Positions 35,714-45,042 of a stretch of 64,000 bases of DNA are shown here, in pieces. The stretch is from assembly GCA_963974595.1 (NCBI GenBank), contig CAXBDA010000007.1:1-64000 (forward strand), read 5' to 3'. The translations under genes were made by a program, and so were the position numbers. The stretch's first letter is position 1, and each line of letters begins with the position of its first letter. Below the pieces are notes generated by a model. That model was given only the letters and a program-made list of their open reading frames with translations, made no database searches and was not told where the DNA came from. This DNA is from PZPK01 sp963974595 (lineage in GTDB: Bacteria; Pseudomonadota; Gammaproteobacteria; Pseudomonadales; Oleiphilaceae).

Positions 35714-35821
35714 AGTTGCTCAATGTTTGCTCATATGAAGTTCTATAGACTTACATTTTGTAATTTAAGTCTATTTTTGTACAAACCACTTATACATATC
35801 AAGTGAATTAAAGAAGATTGA

Positions 35822-36760
35822 ATGAATATAATATTTGTTGGAAGAAAGCATGGTAAGTCAAAGACAGTACAGCTTATAAACCGCCAATTGATTTGGCTTG
35901 GCGTCTTTGTTTTATTGATTTTAATGGGCCTGTTTTTTTTAGGGTACCAGGCTCGTGTTTTGATTGAAGAAGGAACGGAATTATCCATAGAAAATGAAAT
36001 TATGGCTAAGTGGGATCAGCAACTGCTTGATCAAGCAAAAGACGTTCGAAAATTAAAGAGATTATCGCAAGAAAAGGTGGATGCCTTGACTTTAAGAATG
36101 GGCGATATGCAGGCACGATTAATGCGTTTGGATGCACTTGGGCAGCGTTTGACTGAAGTGGCCAAACTACAGAATGGTGAGTTTGATTTTAGTTTAAGTC
36201 CAGCGCTTGGTGGTCCAGCGCCAGTATTACAATCTGATGAGTCTTATGTTTTGCCCGGTTTAATCGAAAGTATTGAAGAAATAGAAAATAAGATTATTAA
36301 TAGTGAGCAGCAATTGGAAGTGATCGATGCTTTGTTTGTTAGCCGAAGTACCCAGGATGAACTATTCATAGCAGGCCGGCCTATAAAGTGGGGCTGGATG
36401 TCATCGGCTTATGGTTTTCGAACAGACCCTTTTTCCGGAAAGCGTGCCTGGCATGCCGGCGTTGATTTTGCAGGTAAAGAAGATAGTGACATTGTGGCAG
36501 TTGCATCAGGTGTTGTGACGTGGTCTGGAAAAAGGTATGGCTATGGTAATCTCGTAGAGGTTCATCATGGTGATGGCTACACAACACGTTATGCGCACTG
36601 TAAAAATTTATTGGCGGCTGTGGGTGATGTTGTAGAAAAAGGTCAGATTCTCGCGACAATGGGGAGTACTGGGCGATCTACTGGGCCACATGTGCACTAT
36701 GAAGTCAGGAGGCAGGGTAAAGCTGTCAACCCTAAAAAATACATTTATCGTGCAAATTAG
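35822..36760 (+). CDS. M23-family peptidase, LytM-type, membrane anchored
   Basis: The 312-residue protein has a basic cytoplasmic start, one membrane span (about 24-42), a periplasmic coiled coil (about 60-160) and a C-terminal LytM domain. The zinc residues are intact: HAGVDFAG (H and D, near 211-215) and HVHYE (near 289), with GYTTRYAHC between. An active peptidoglycan endopeptidase is therefore likely, unlike EnvC/NlpD-type activators that lack ligands. The same gene lies between dciA and secA in Pseudomonas. The substrate bond is not predictable from sequence. Confidence 0.9.
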   Translation: MNIIFVGRKHGKSKTVQLINRQLIWLGVFVLLILMGLFFLGYQARVLIEEGTELSIENEIMAKWDQQLLDQAKDVRKLKRLSQEKVDALTLRMGDMQARLMRLDALGQRLTEVAKLQNGEFDFSLSPALGGPAPVLQSDESYVLPGLIESIEEIENKIINSEQQLEVIDALFVSRSTQDELFIAGRPIKWGWMSSAYGFRTDPFSGKRAWHAGVDFAGKEDSDIVAVASGVVTWSGKRYGYGNLVEVHHGDGYTTRYAHCKNLLAAVGDVVEKGQILATMGSTGRSTGPHVHYEVRRQGKAVNPKKYIYRAN

Positions 36761-36850
36761 ACTTGTCTAACAATTTTAAGGGTAAGTTTTTCTTTAAGTC
36801 TTACTTGGGATTGTAAAAATAGATTCTAATGCCACTAATACACTTTGAGC

Positions 36851-36882
36851 CTGCAGCTTAATAGCTGTAGACTGTCATTTTT
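36851..36882 (+). terminator. Possible terminator between the M23 gene and secA
   Basis: CTGCAGCT (36851-36858) can pair with AGCTGTAG (36863-36870) through eight base pairs including one G-T. A short T run begins about seven bases later. The distance to the T run makes it weak, and it could equally be a leader hairpin of secA. Confidence 0.35.
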
Positions 36883-37012
36883 TAAATTCGAGAAAGCAGT
36901 TAATTTTTGGTAGTAGCCCAGTAGTAAATATGACTCTGTGCTTATTCAAAAGATGGCATAGCCTTCCTGCCTTGTTCTCATTCAACATCAGATAAATAAA
37001 TAGAAGATTACT

Positions 37013-39745
37013 ATGTTTTCATCAACGTTTACCAAGCTCTTTGGAAGTAAAAACAAGCGTGAATTAAAACGCATGAGAAAAGGCGTTACTAAAATTAACG
37101 CTTTTGAAGAAATTTTGTCCACTTTATCAGATGAATCATTGCAAGAAAAAACGAAAGAGTTCAAAGCAAAACTGGCCGACGGTACAAGCCTGGATCAATT
37201 GCTTCCTGAAGCCTTTGCCGTTGCCAGAGAGGCGGGTAAGCGTGTCATGTCTATGCGGCACTTTGATGTGCAAATGATTGGTGGTATGGCTTTGCATGAA
37301 GGACGTATTGCGGAAATGCGTACAGGTGAAGGTAAAACACTGGTTGGAACGCTCGCGGTTTATCTTAATGCGCTAGAAGGCAAAGGTGTTCATGTCGTCA
37401 CAGTAAATGACTACTTAGCGAAACGTGATGCGAAGTGGATGGAGCCACTGTATAATTTTTTAGGATTGAGTGTTGGGGTTGTCTATAGCGGCCAAAGTCC
37501 GGAAGAAAAGAAGCAGGCATACTTATCAGATATTACCTATGGTACTAATAACGAATTTGGTTTCGATTATCTTCGCGATAACATGGCGTTCAATGTCGAA
37601 GGTAAGAGTCAGCGTGGTTTAAACTTTGCTATTGTCGATGAGGTCGACTCGATACTGATTGATGAGGCGCGTACACCTCTTGTTATTTCTGGTGCGGTTC
37701 AAGATAGCTCACAAACTTACAAGCAAATGAATGCTCTGGTTAAAAAGCTAGATCAAGCCGAAGTGGGTGAGGATGGAAAGCCTATTGGTGATGGTGACTT
37801 CACGATAGATGAAAAAACCAAAGGCGTTGACCTGACTGAAGAAGGCCATACAAAGTTCGAAGATGTTTTGGTGTCTGAAGGCATGCTGAAAGAAGGTGAT
37901 AGCTTATATGCACCTGCCAATCTAAGCCTTGTTCATCATTTATACGCTGCGCTCAGAGCACACTATTTGTATGCTCGCGATGTTGATTATATTGTTCAGG
38001 ATAAGCAGATCGTTATTATTGACGAGCATACCGGTAGAACCATGGCTGGCCGTCGCTGGGGTGAAGGCTTGCATCAAGCAATTGAAGCGAAAGAAGGTGT
38101 TGCAATACAGGCTGAAAGCCAAACTCTGGCCTCTACGACCTTCCAGAACTATTTCAGAATTTACAATAAACTGGCAGGCATGACAGGTACTGCAGATACC
38201 GAAGCGTTCGAGTTCCAGCAAATTTACGCTTTGGATGTTGTTGTTATACCAACCAATCAAAATGTACAACGTATAGATTATAACGATCTCATCTTTTTAA
38301 CTCAGGAAGAAAAGTATCAAGCAGTGATCGATGAAATTAAAGAGGTTGTTCTTGAGAAAAGACCCGTTTTGGTGGGTACAGCGTCTATTGAAACATCTGA
38401 GTTGTTGTCGGGTTTATTAAAGAAAAATAATATTAAACATAGTGTTTTGAATGCTAAGCAGCATGCTCAAGAAGCAGAAATTATTGCTCAGGCAGGTATG
38501 CCAGGTACCGTGACTATCGCGACAAATATGGCGGGCCGAGGTACAGATATTGTTTTAGGTGGTAACTGGGAATCTGAAATTAAAGCATTAAAAGACCCCA
38601 AGCCAGAGCAAATAGAAAAAATAAAAGCTGACTGGAAAGTACGCAATCAAGCAGTATTGAGTGCTGGTGGTTTGCATATTCTAGGTACAGAACGACACGA
38701 GTCTCGTCGAATTGATAACCAGCTTAGAGGTCGGTCTGGTCGTCAAGGTGACCCGGGTAGTACGCGCTTCTATTTGTCGTTAGAAGACAGTTTGATGCGT
38801 CTTTTTGCCTCTGATCGTGTGCGTAATATTATGCAAGCACTCGGCATGAATAAAGGTGAAGCGATTGAACATAAGATGGTTAGCAATGCGATAGAAAAAG
38901 CACAGCGAAAAGTTGAAGGGCGTAACTTCGATATTCGTAAATCTCTCCTGGAGTACGATGACGTAGCAAATGATCAGCGATCGGTTATTTATGATCAGCG
39001 TAATACCGTGATGGAATCAGATGATATTTCTGACATAGTCGCAGCAATTCGTGATGAAGTTGTGAATAGTTCTATCAGTCGTTATATTCCGCCTCAAAGC
39101 ATAGAAGAGCAGTGGGATATTCCAGGTCTGGAGAAACATATTGAAGCTGAATTTGCCGCTCAGTTGCCTATTCAGGCTTGGTTGGATGGTGATGATGGTT
39201 TGCACGAAGAATTACTACGAAAGAAAATTCTAGAGACCGTTGTCGCTAACTATGCTGAGAAAGAAATATCAGCGGGTGCGCAATCTATGCGAGCATTTGA
39301 AAAACAAGTTTTTTTACATATTTTAGATACCCTGTGGAAAGAGCACTTAGCATCAATGGATCATTTGCGCCAAGGCATTCATTTGCGAAGCTATGCTCAG
39401 AAAAACCCCAAGCAAGAATATAAACGGGAGGCATTTGCATTATTTGAATCGCTACTGGATAACCTAAAACATGACGTTGTTCGTGTAACCAGTCACGTCA
39501 GGATACAAACACCTGAAGAGCTTGCAGCAATTGAGCAGCAGAGAAAAGAGGAGTTAGAGAGACAATTAGGTTCAGCGAAGACTATTCACGAAGATGCAAA
39601 TAGCAGCAGTAGTGCAGATGAGCAACAAAATACTCAGCAACGACAAGCACCGGTCACACGAGAAGGTAGAAAGGTGGGTCGTAACGAGCCATGTCCATGT
39701 GGCTCCGGCAAAAAGTACAAGCAGTGTCACGGTGCAGTGAGTTAA
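37013..39745 (+). CDS. secA: Preprotein translocase ATPase SecA
   Basis: SecA is the motor that drives proteins through SecYEG. The 910 residues show the Walker A region MRTGEGKTLVGTLA (near 100), the DEAD-like DEVDSILIDEARTPL (near 209), the TNMAGRGTDIVLGGNW block and the RLRGRSGRQGDPG-type motif VI (here QLRGRSGRQGDPG). The C-terminus carries the zinc-binding SEC-C tail (PCPCGSGKKYKQCHG), which binds SecB and ribosomes. A leader of about 250 bases precedes it, without a recognisable secM. Confidence 0.99.
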   Translation: MFSSTFTKLFGSKNKRELKRMRKGVTKINAFEEILSTLSDESLQEKTKEFKAKLADGTSLDQLLPEAFAVAREAGKRVMSMRHFDVQMIGGMALHEGRIAEMRTGEGKTLVGTLAVYLNALEGKGVHVVTVNDYLAKRDAKWMEPLYNFLGLSVGVVYSGQSPEEKKQAYLSDITYGTNNEFGFDYLRDNMAFNVEGKSQRGLNFAIVDEVDSILIDEARTPLVISGAVQDSSQTYKQMNALVKKLDQAEVGEDGKPIGDGDFTIDEKTKGVDLTEEGHTKFEDVLVSEGMLKEGDSLYAPANLSLVHHLYAALRAHYLYARDVDYIVQDKQIVIIDEHTGRTMAGRRWGEGLHQAIEAKEGVAIQAESQTLASTTFQNYFRIYNKLAGMTGTADTEAFEFQQIYALDVVVIPTNQNVQRIDYNDLIFLTQEEKYQAVIDEIKEVVLEKRPVLVGTASIETSELLSGLLKKNNIKHSVLNAKQHAQEAEIIAQAGMPGTVTIATNMAGRGTDIVLGGNWESEIKALKDPKPEQIEKIKADWKVRNQAVLSAGGLHILGTERHESRRIDNQLRGRSGRQGDPGSTRFYLSLEDSLMRLFASDRVRNIMQALGMNKGEAIEHKMVSNAIEKAQRKVEGRNFDIRKSLLEYDDVANDQRSVIYDQRNTVMESDDISDIVAAIRDEVVNSSISRYIPPQSIEEQWDIPGLEKHIEAEFAAQLPIQAWLDGDDGLHEELLRKKILETVVANYAEKEISAGAQSMRAFEKQVFLHILDTLWKEHLASMDHLRQGIHLRSYAQKNPKQEYKREAFALFESLLDNLKHDVVRVTSHVRIQTPEELAAIEQQRKEELERQLGSAKTIHEDANSSSSADEQQNTQQRQAPVTREGRKVGRNEPCPCGSGKKYKQCHGAVS

Positions 39746-39754
39746 GAGGAAAGT

Positions 39755-40987
39755 ATGGCAGTCGGTCCAGATTTTTTACCTGAATTTCCAAGCATTGACG
39801 GTATACGTATTGCGGTGGTTGAGGCAGGTATCAAAAAGCCAAATCGAAAAGACTTAGTCTTGATCGAGTTGGCTGCAGGTAGTGTTTGTTCGGGGGTATT
39901 TACTCAGAATGCATTTTGTGCAGCGCCTGTGATTTTATCCAAGTCACACTTGGCAAAAGCTGGTTTTGCAGAAAATACACCGGCCTATTTGCTGATTAAT
40001 ACCGGCAATGCCAATGCTGGAACAGGCTCTTCTGGTATGAATGATGCGCTTGAATCTTGCTGTGTGCTTGCTAATGAACTAGGTGTGCAGGCTGATCAGG
40101 TGCTACCATTTTCAACGGGTGTGATTGGTGAAAAGCTACCTCTTGAAAAAATGGCAGCGGCTATGCCAAAGCTTTCTAGTGCATTGTTGGGCGATGCTTG
40201 GGGTGATGCTGCGAGCGGCATCATGACCACGGATACGCGGCCTAAAGGCTCCACTCGCCAAATTATTTATGGCGGACATAGCATTAAGATTAATGGCATT
40301 AGTAAAGGTGCCGGCATGATAAAGCCAAATATGGCAACGATGCTGTGTTTTATTGGTACCGATGCGACACTTTCACAAAATCTTGTTGATGGTTTAGTCA
40401 AGGAGTTGGCTGAGCAATCATTTAATAGAATCACCATCGATGGTGATACCTCGACCAATGATGCTTGTATGTTATTCGCTTCAGGTCAATCCAGCGCCCT
40501 AGAAATTGACCCGGCACATCCCGACTACCCTGTTTTTAAGCAAGCTTTATCTGAAGTGTTTATTGAGTTGGCGCACGCCATCGTTAAAGATGGTGAAGGG
40601 GCGACTAAATTTGTCAGTGTTGAAATCCAAGGAGCTTCATCAAAAGAGGAAGCATTAGAGGTCGCTTATACCATTGCTCATTCACCGCTGATAAAAACGG
40701 CCTTGTTTGCAAGTGATCCAAATTGGGGAAGAATTCTGGCAGCGTTAGGTCGTGCAAATATTGAAAACCTTGCGCTTGATAAAGTTGATATTTACTTAGG
40801 TGATGTGTGTATTGTGGAAGCCGGTGGTAAATGTGAGCATTATGTCGAGGAGTGTGGGCAGAGCGTGATGAATCAGGATGAAATTACGATCAGTGTGCGC
40901 CTTAATAGAGGCGATATTACTGAAACTGTTTGGACCTGTGACTTCTCACATGAATACATTAGCATCAATGCAGAATATCGAACCTAA
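39755..40987 (+). CDS. argJ: Bifunctional glutamate N-acetyltransferase / amino-acid N-acetyltransferase
   Basis: ArgJ recycles the acetyl group from N-acetylornithine to glutamate in arginine synthesis and may also use acetyl-CoA. The 410-residue precursor contains the self-cleavage site KGAGMIKPNMATMLCF (nucleophile Thr near residue 195), which splits it into alpha and beta chains. The TGNANAGTG and SDPNWGRILAALGR blocks are conserved. It starts nine bases after secA, and its 3' end overlaps the next gene. Confidence 0.97.
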   Translation: MAVGPDFLPEFPSIDGIRIAVVEAGIKKPNRKDLVLIELAAGSVCSGVFTQNAFCAAPVILSKSHLAKAGFAENTPAYLLINTGNANAGTGSSGMNDALESCCVLANELGVQADQVLPFSTGVIGEKLPLEKMAAAMPKLSSALLGDAWGDAASGIMTTDTRPKGSTRQIIYGGHSIKINGISKGAGMIKPNMATMLCFIGTDATLSQNLVDGLVKELAEQSFNRITIDGDTSTNDACMLFASGQSSALEIDPAHPDYPVFKQALSEVFIELAHAIVKDGEGATKFVSVEIQGASSKEEALEVAYTIAHSPLIKTALFASDPNWGRILAALGRANIENLALDKVDIYLGDVCIVEAGGKCEHYVEECGQSVMNQDEITISVRLNRGDITETVWTCDFSHEYISINAEYRT

Positions 40988-41978
40988 AGCCGAAAATACT
41001 ACTAAAGTGGTACATGTTTGTGTGGCTGTTATTGAGCGATGGAATGCGGCTACAGATAAAAAGGAAGTGCTTATTGCCAAACGGCCAAAGCATGTTCATC
41101 AAGGTGGTTTATGGGAGTTTCCTGGGGGCAAGGTAGAGAAAGGTGAAGCTGTCTTGAATGCTCTGGATAGAGAGCTTTTTGAAGAACTTGATATACAGAT
41201 CAAGCCTTTAGCCGGTCATGAGAATAAGTGTCAGTCTAATTATCAGCTCATTCAAATAAAGCATGCTTACCCCGATAAAGTTGTATTTCTAGATGTTTGG
41301 TGTATTCAATATTTTTCAGGAACACCAATTGGAAAAGAGGGCCAAGAAGTTCGTTGGGTCGATTCTCTAGCCCTATATCAATATGCTTTTCCTGATGCTA
41401 ATCAGTCTATTATCTCAGCATGCCTCTTACCAAATAGGTATTTCATCACACCGGCATATACTTCAATATTGGACGCTGAAAAAAGCTTGGATTCTGCTCT
41501 TTCCAAGCAGGCAGAGCTCATTTATCTACGTCAACCCCAGTTAGGTCAAATATCTTACGCCTCATGGGTTGAGGCGTTATTGCTCAGAAAACCAGAGTTG
41601 TCTGCTAAGCTCGTCTACCAATTTGCTGAAACTTTAGATGAATATCCGGGTGCAGGGGTTCATTTGTCGCAGAGCCGTTCGCTAAGTTTGAAAACAAGGC
41701 CTGTTAGCAAAAAATTCTGGTTTGCCATGTCATGTCATAATCAGTCTGAGATCGAGCGAGCTGTAGAACAAGGCGCTGATTTTATTACCTTGTCGCCAGT
41801 GTTGCCGACTTTGAGTCATCCTGATCACGCAGATATGGGGTGGGAAGAATTTAAATACTTGGTCTTGAATGCTGAAGTGCCTGTTTATGGCTTGGGTGGT
41901 TTATCTTTTAACGATGAATCCAGCTTAATAGCAACGGGTGCTCAAGGTATGGCTGGTATTAGTTTTTGGCAAACTTAA
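40968..41978 (+). CDS. Nudix hydrolase fused to a thiamine phosphate synthase-like domain
   Basis: The N-terminal domain is a MutT-type Nudix hydrolase. The box GGKVEKGEAVLNALDRELFEEL fits GX5EX7REUXEE, and MutT enzymes clear 8-oxo-dGTP. The C-terminal part (about 200-336) resembles thiamine phosphate synthase/TenI (HNQSEIERAVEQGADFITLSP split, VPVYGLGGL, GAQGMAGISFW). This two-domain architecture is common in gammaproteobacteria, and the role of the second domain is not established. The start is uncertain: ATG codons at 40968 and 40950 both lie inside argJ and neither has a good ribosome binding site. I took 40968 for the shorter overlap. Confidence 0.88.
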   Translation: MQNIEPKAENTTKVVHVCVAVIERWNAATDKKEVLIAKRPKHVHQGGLWEFPGGKVEKGEAVLNALDRELFEELDIQIKPLAGHENKCQSNYQLIQIKHAYPDKVVFLDVWCIQYFSGTPIGKEGQEVRWVDSLALYQYAFPDANQSIISACLLPNRYFITPAYTSILDAEKSLDSALSKQAELIYLRQPQLGQISYASWVEALLLRKPELSAKLVYQFAETLDEYPGAGVHLSQSRSLSLKTRPVSKKFWFAMSCHNQSEIERAVEQGADFITLSPVLPTLSHPDHADMGWEEFKYLVLNAEVPVYGLGGLSFNDESSLIATGAQGMAGISFWQT

Positions 41979-42023
41979 ATTGAGACGTCTTGCTTCATTT
42001 TAATTAAAAAAGGTACATATTAA

Positions 42024-42521
42024 ATGTCTGATGACTTGACGCATATTAATCAACATGGCGAAGCCCATATGGTCGATGTGGGTTCTAAAGAGATAACGCA
42101 GCGTACAGCGGTTGCTGAAGGTAAAGTTTTTATGAAAATGGATACTTTGGCTATGATTGTTGAAGGTCGTCACAAAAAAGGTGATGTTTTTGCTACCTGT
42201 CGAATTGCAGGTATTATGGCCGCAAAGCGTTGTTCTGATTTAATTCCCTTATGTCATAGTTTGAACTTGAGTTCGGTCTCTATCGATATAGAGCCTCAGA
42301 AAGCAACTAATGATCCCGCTTATGTTAAAATTATTAGTACCTGTAAGTTAGATGCGAAAACCGGTGTTGAAATGGAAGCTCTAACGGCTGTTAGTGTCGC
42401 TTGTCTAACGCTCTATGATATGTGTAAAGCTGTTGATAAGGGAATGGAAATTAGCCAAGTGCGCTTGATGGAGAAAACCGGTGGAAGAAGTGGTCACTAT
42501 TCCTATAAATCATCGGAATAA
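42024..42521 (+). CDS. moaC: Cyclic pyranopterin monophosphate synthase
   Basis: MoaC converts the MoaA product 3',8-cyclo-GTP to cyclic pyranopterin monophosphate for molybdenum cofactor synthesis. The 165 residues carry LTHINQHGEAHMVDVGSKE at the start, the IPLCHSLNLSS block, and VEMEALTAVSVACLTLYDMCKAVDK split over the active site. moaA follows after 15 bases. No other moa gene is in the window. Confidence 0.98.
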   Translation: MSDDLTHINQHGEAHMVDVGSKEITQRTAVAEGKVFMKMDTLAMIVEGRHKKGDVFATCRIAGIMAAKRCSDLIPLCHSLNLSSVSIDIEPQKATNDPAYVKIISTCKLDAKTGVEMEALTAVSVACLTLYDMCKAVDKGMEISQVRLMEKTGGRSGHYSYKSSE

Positions 42522-42536
42522 CTAGAGATTGTTGTT

Positions 42537-43544
42537 ATGAGCACAAAAGAAGCACCGCTGATAGATAAGTTTGGGCGACAGGTGAATTATGTTCGGATTT
42601 CGGTGACAGATCGATGCGATTTTCGCTGTGTATACTGTATGGATGAGGAAATGACATTTGTACCGCGATCAGATGTCCTTTCCTTAGAAGAAATTCAATT
42701 ATTGTCTGAGGTGTTTGTTGATCTAGGTGTTTCAAAAATTCGACTGACTGGCGGAGAACCTCTTGTCAGATCGAATGTTTTATCTCTATGCCAGTCATTG
42801 GGACGCTTGGAGGGCTTGAATGAACTGGTCATGACAACCAACGGCTCTCAATTGCTTAAATATGCAAAGGATCTAAAGGAGGCGGGTGTTCGTCGGCTTA
42901 ATATCAGCTTGGATACCTTAGATCCCGATAAATTTAAAGAGCTCACGCGAACAGGAAATTTAGCCTCAGTGATGGCAGGTATTGATTCGGCGCTTCAGCA
43001 GGGTTTCGACAGAATAAAACTGAATGCTGTTATTTTGAAAGGCCGTAATGATCAACAAGTTTTGCCTCTAATCGAATATGCAATCTCTAAAGGTCTTGAT
43101 ATTAGTTTTATTGAAGAAATGCCGCTGGGTGCGATTAGTGAGCATAATCGTGAAGAGACATTTTGTTCCAATGATGAAGTGTTTGGTCGTATTGAAAAGA
43201 ATTATGCATTACGCGCCTTGGATATCAAACCTATCACCTCAGGCCCGTCGGATTCATATCAGGTGGTGGGCACTAAAACCCGTATTGGTTTTATATCTCC
43301 GCATTCGCATAATTTTTGTGGTGAGTGTAATAGGGTGCGCGTGACAGCAGAAGGAAGGCTTTTGTTGTGTTTAGGTAATGAGCATTCTGTTGATTTGCGT
43401 GCGGTGATGCGTTCAAACCCAAGAGATAAAGAGCTTTTAAAGCAGGTCATTATCAATGCGATGGATTTGAAGCCTCAACAACATGAATTTGACCACTCAA
43501 ACGAACCCGACATTATTCGTTTTATGAATATGACGGGAGGGTGA
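42537..43544 (+). CDS. moaA: GTP 3',8-cyclase
   Basis: MoaA is the radical SAM enzyme that rearranges GTP in molybdenum cofactor synthesis. The N-terminal cluster motif is C27-x3-C31-x2-C34 in DRCDFRCVYCM. The C-terminal cluster is provided by FCGECNRVRVTAEGRLLLCLG (split Cys set). The protein ends in the conserved Gly-Gly (MNMTGG). It has 335 residues and is coupled to moaC. Confidence 0.98.
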   Translation: MSTKEAPLIDKFGRQVNYVRISVTDRCDFRCVYCMDEEMTFVPRSDVLSLEEIQLLSEVFVDLGVSKIRLTGGEPLVRSNVLSLCQSLGRLEGLNELVMTTNGSQLLKYAKDLKEAGVRRLNISLDTLDPDKFKELTRTGNLASVMAGIDSALQQGFDRIKLNAVILKGRNDQQVLPLIEYAISKGLDISFIEEMPLGAISEHNREETFCSNDEVFGRIEKNYALRALDIKPITSGPSDSYQVVGTKTRIGFISPHSHNFCGECNRVRVTAEGRLLLCLGNEHSVDLRAVMRSNPRDKELLKQVIINAMDLKPQQHEFDHSNEPDIIRFMNMTGG

Positions 43545-43589
43545 TTTTTAATTCAGTAGGTTCATCCGGGTATATGAGTATTTCCTTGT

Positions 43590-44225
43590 TTATTCAGTAT
43601 TCGAAATGATTTTTTGTGCTTCACCAAGATAAATGAAACCGGCTATTTTTGGAATGCGGTGTTGATAAAATCGATCTATAGAGTTGATGTTAAAATTAGC
43701 GTCAGAGATTAATTGGTCAATAGTTCTGTTTAGGTGGCAGCCTCCGGCCATTTTTTTCCACCCGGGCGTGATTTTATTTTGCCACTTTGCAATATTTATA
43801 TCGCTGCTAAGGCCGTGCTCTGCAAAAAGTAACTTCCCGTCTTGCTTTAATACGCGATGCATTTCTTTGAGTGCTTTCGTGGTATCACCGATTGTGCATA
43901 GACAAAATGTTAATAAAATAGTGTCTACCGAGTCATCTTCAAGGGGGATTGTTTCGCTAGGTAAATCTAACCATTTAACATCAAGCGTTGATTTCTCAAT
44001 ATTGTTGCTTGCTTTTTTTCTCATGCCTGTCGATGGCTCCAAGCCCCAAATAAATTCAACTTTATCGGTGTCATAGTAGGGCAAGTTGAGTCCTGAACCC
44101 ATGCCAATTTCTAATACCTTTCCTTCACAGAGAGGTACGATTTTCTTTCTTATGTGGCGAATAGGGGGTAAGCCGCAGGCGCAATTGATTACATGAGGTA
44201 GTATCTGTTGTTCGTAAAATGACAT
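43590..44225 (-). CDS. Class I SAM-dependent methyltransferase, UbiE/METTL7-like
   Basis: The 211-residue protein has a complete SAM-binding core: VLEIGMGSGLNLPYY (motif I), LEPSTGM (motif II), EDDSVDTILLTFCLCTI and MHRVLKQDGKLLFAEHG. The C-terminal half contains GWKKMAGGCHLNRTIDQLI, typical of UbiE-like and METTL7-type enzymes that act on small or lipid substrates. The substrate is unknown. It stands alone, convergent with moaA and divergent from ribA. Confidence 0.85.
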   Translation of the reverse strand: MSFYEQQILPHVINCACGLPPIRHIRKKIVPLCEGKVLEIGMGSGLNLPYYDTDKVEFIWGLEPSTGMRKKASNNIEKSTLDVKWLDLPSETIPLEDDSVDTILLTFCLCTIGDTTKALKEMHRVLKQDGKLLFAEHGLSSDINIAKWQNKITPGWKKMAGGCHLNRTIDQLISDANFNINSIDRFYQHRIPKIAGFIYLGEAQKIISNTE

Positions 44226-44335
44226 TGTCAGGCTCTTATGGTTTTTAATGCTTGTGGGGGTGAGTAAAAGGCTTAAATCATGTGTCTTAATTTAAGTAAA
44301 TGTATGTTGATTCGTTTGGCTAGAAAAAAATGTGA

Positions 44336-44341
44336 TACAAT
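44336..44341 (+). promoter_or_regulatory. Possible -10 element of ribA
   Basis: TACAAT in GATACAATTCGCG lies 67 bases before the GTG of ribA. The -35 is weak (TTTGGC at 44314-44319, 16-bp spacer). No FMN riboswitch consensus is evident in the leader. Confidence 0.4.
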
Positions 44342-44407
44342 TCGCGTCCTCTATTATTCATCGGTGATTTTGTGATGACTTTATTGACGCATTTGAGAGA
44401 TTAATTA

Positions 44408-45022
44408 GTGAAAGTCCGCTTTGTTGAAACATGCCGCTTACCCACCCCTTTTGCTGTCTTTGATATGCATGGTTTTGAAGAGGTTGAATCCGGTCAAGAG
44501 CATGTTGTTCTGACTTTGGGTGACGTTTCCGATGGGCGGCCTGTATTGGCGCGAACCCATTCTGAATGCTTAACGGGTGATGCCTTATTTAGTATGCGTT
44601 GCGACTGTGGTTATCAATTAGAGCAAGCACTTCAAAGTATCGCCCTAGAAAGACGAGGGGCTTTATTGTATTTGCGTCAAGAGGGTCGTGGAATTGGTCT
44701 GCTGAATAAGATACGCGCATATCAGCTACAGGATCAAGGCGCAGATACCGTTGAAGCTAATCAGCAGTTAGGTTTCGAAGCCGATATGAGAGATTACTCT
44801 ATTTGCTACGATATGCTGGCTCATTTGGGTATTACCTCATTGAAGCTAATGACGAATAACCCGAGGAAAGTCAATGCGCTTGAAGCTGGTGGCTTGGAGA
44901 TTGTAGAAAGGGTGCCCATACAAGTAGGGCGTAATCCTCACAATGATTCTTATTTAAGTACTAAGGCGGCGAAGTTAGGGCATTGGCTGCAAACTCATCA
45001 AGACGACATATTACCCAAATAG
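44408..45022 (+). CDS. ribA: GTP cyclohydrolase II
   Basis: RibA opens GTP to start riboflavin synthesis. The 204-residue stand-alone form lacks the fused DHBP synthase domain. The zinc cysteines are in HSECLTGDALFSMRCDCGYQ, followed by RQEGRGIGLLNKIRAYQLQD, DTVEANQQLGF and LMTNNPRKV. The start is GTG, supported by the family N-terminus (RFVETCRLPTPFAVFDMHGF). It is convergent with dxs, 20 bases apart. Confidence 0.97.
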   Translation: MKVRFVETCRLPTPFAVFDMHGFEEVESGQEHVVLTLGDVSDGRPVLARTHSECLTGDALFSMRCDCGYQLEQALQSIALERRGALLYLRQEGRGIGLLNKIRAYQLQDQGADTVEANQQLGFEADMRDYSICYDMLAHLGITSLKLMTNNPRKVNALEAGGLEIVERVPIQVGRNPHNDSYLSTKAAKLGHWLQTHQDDILPK

Positions 45023-45042
45023 CGGCTTTTAGCTGTTGCTTG

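Noticed and set aside
42024..43544. A molybdenum-cofactor riboswitch before moaC-moaA
   Set aside because: Only 45 bases separate moaC from the preceding gene, too short for the known Moco aptamer.
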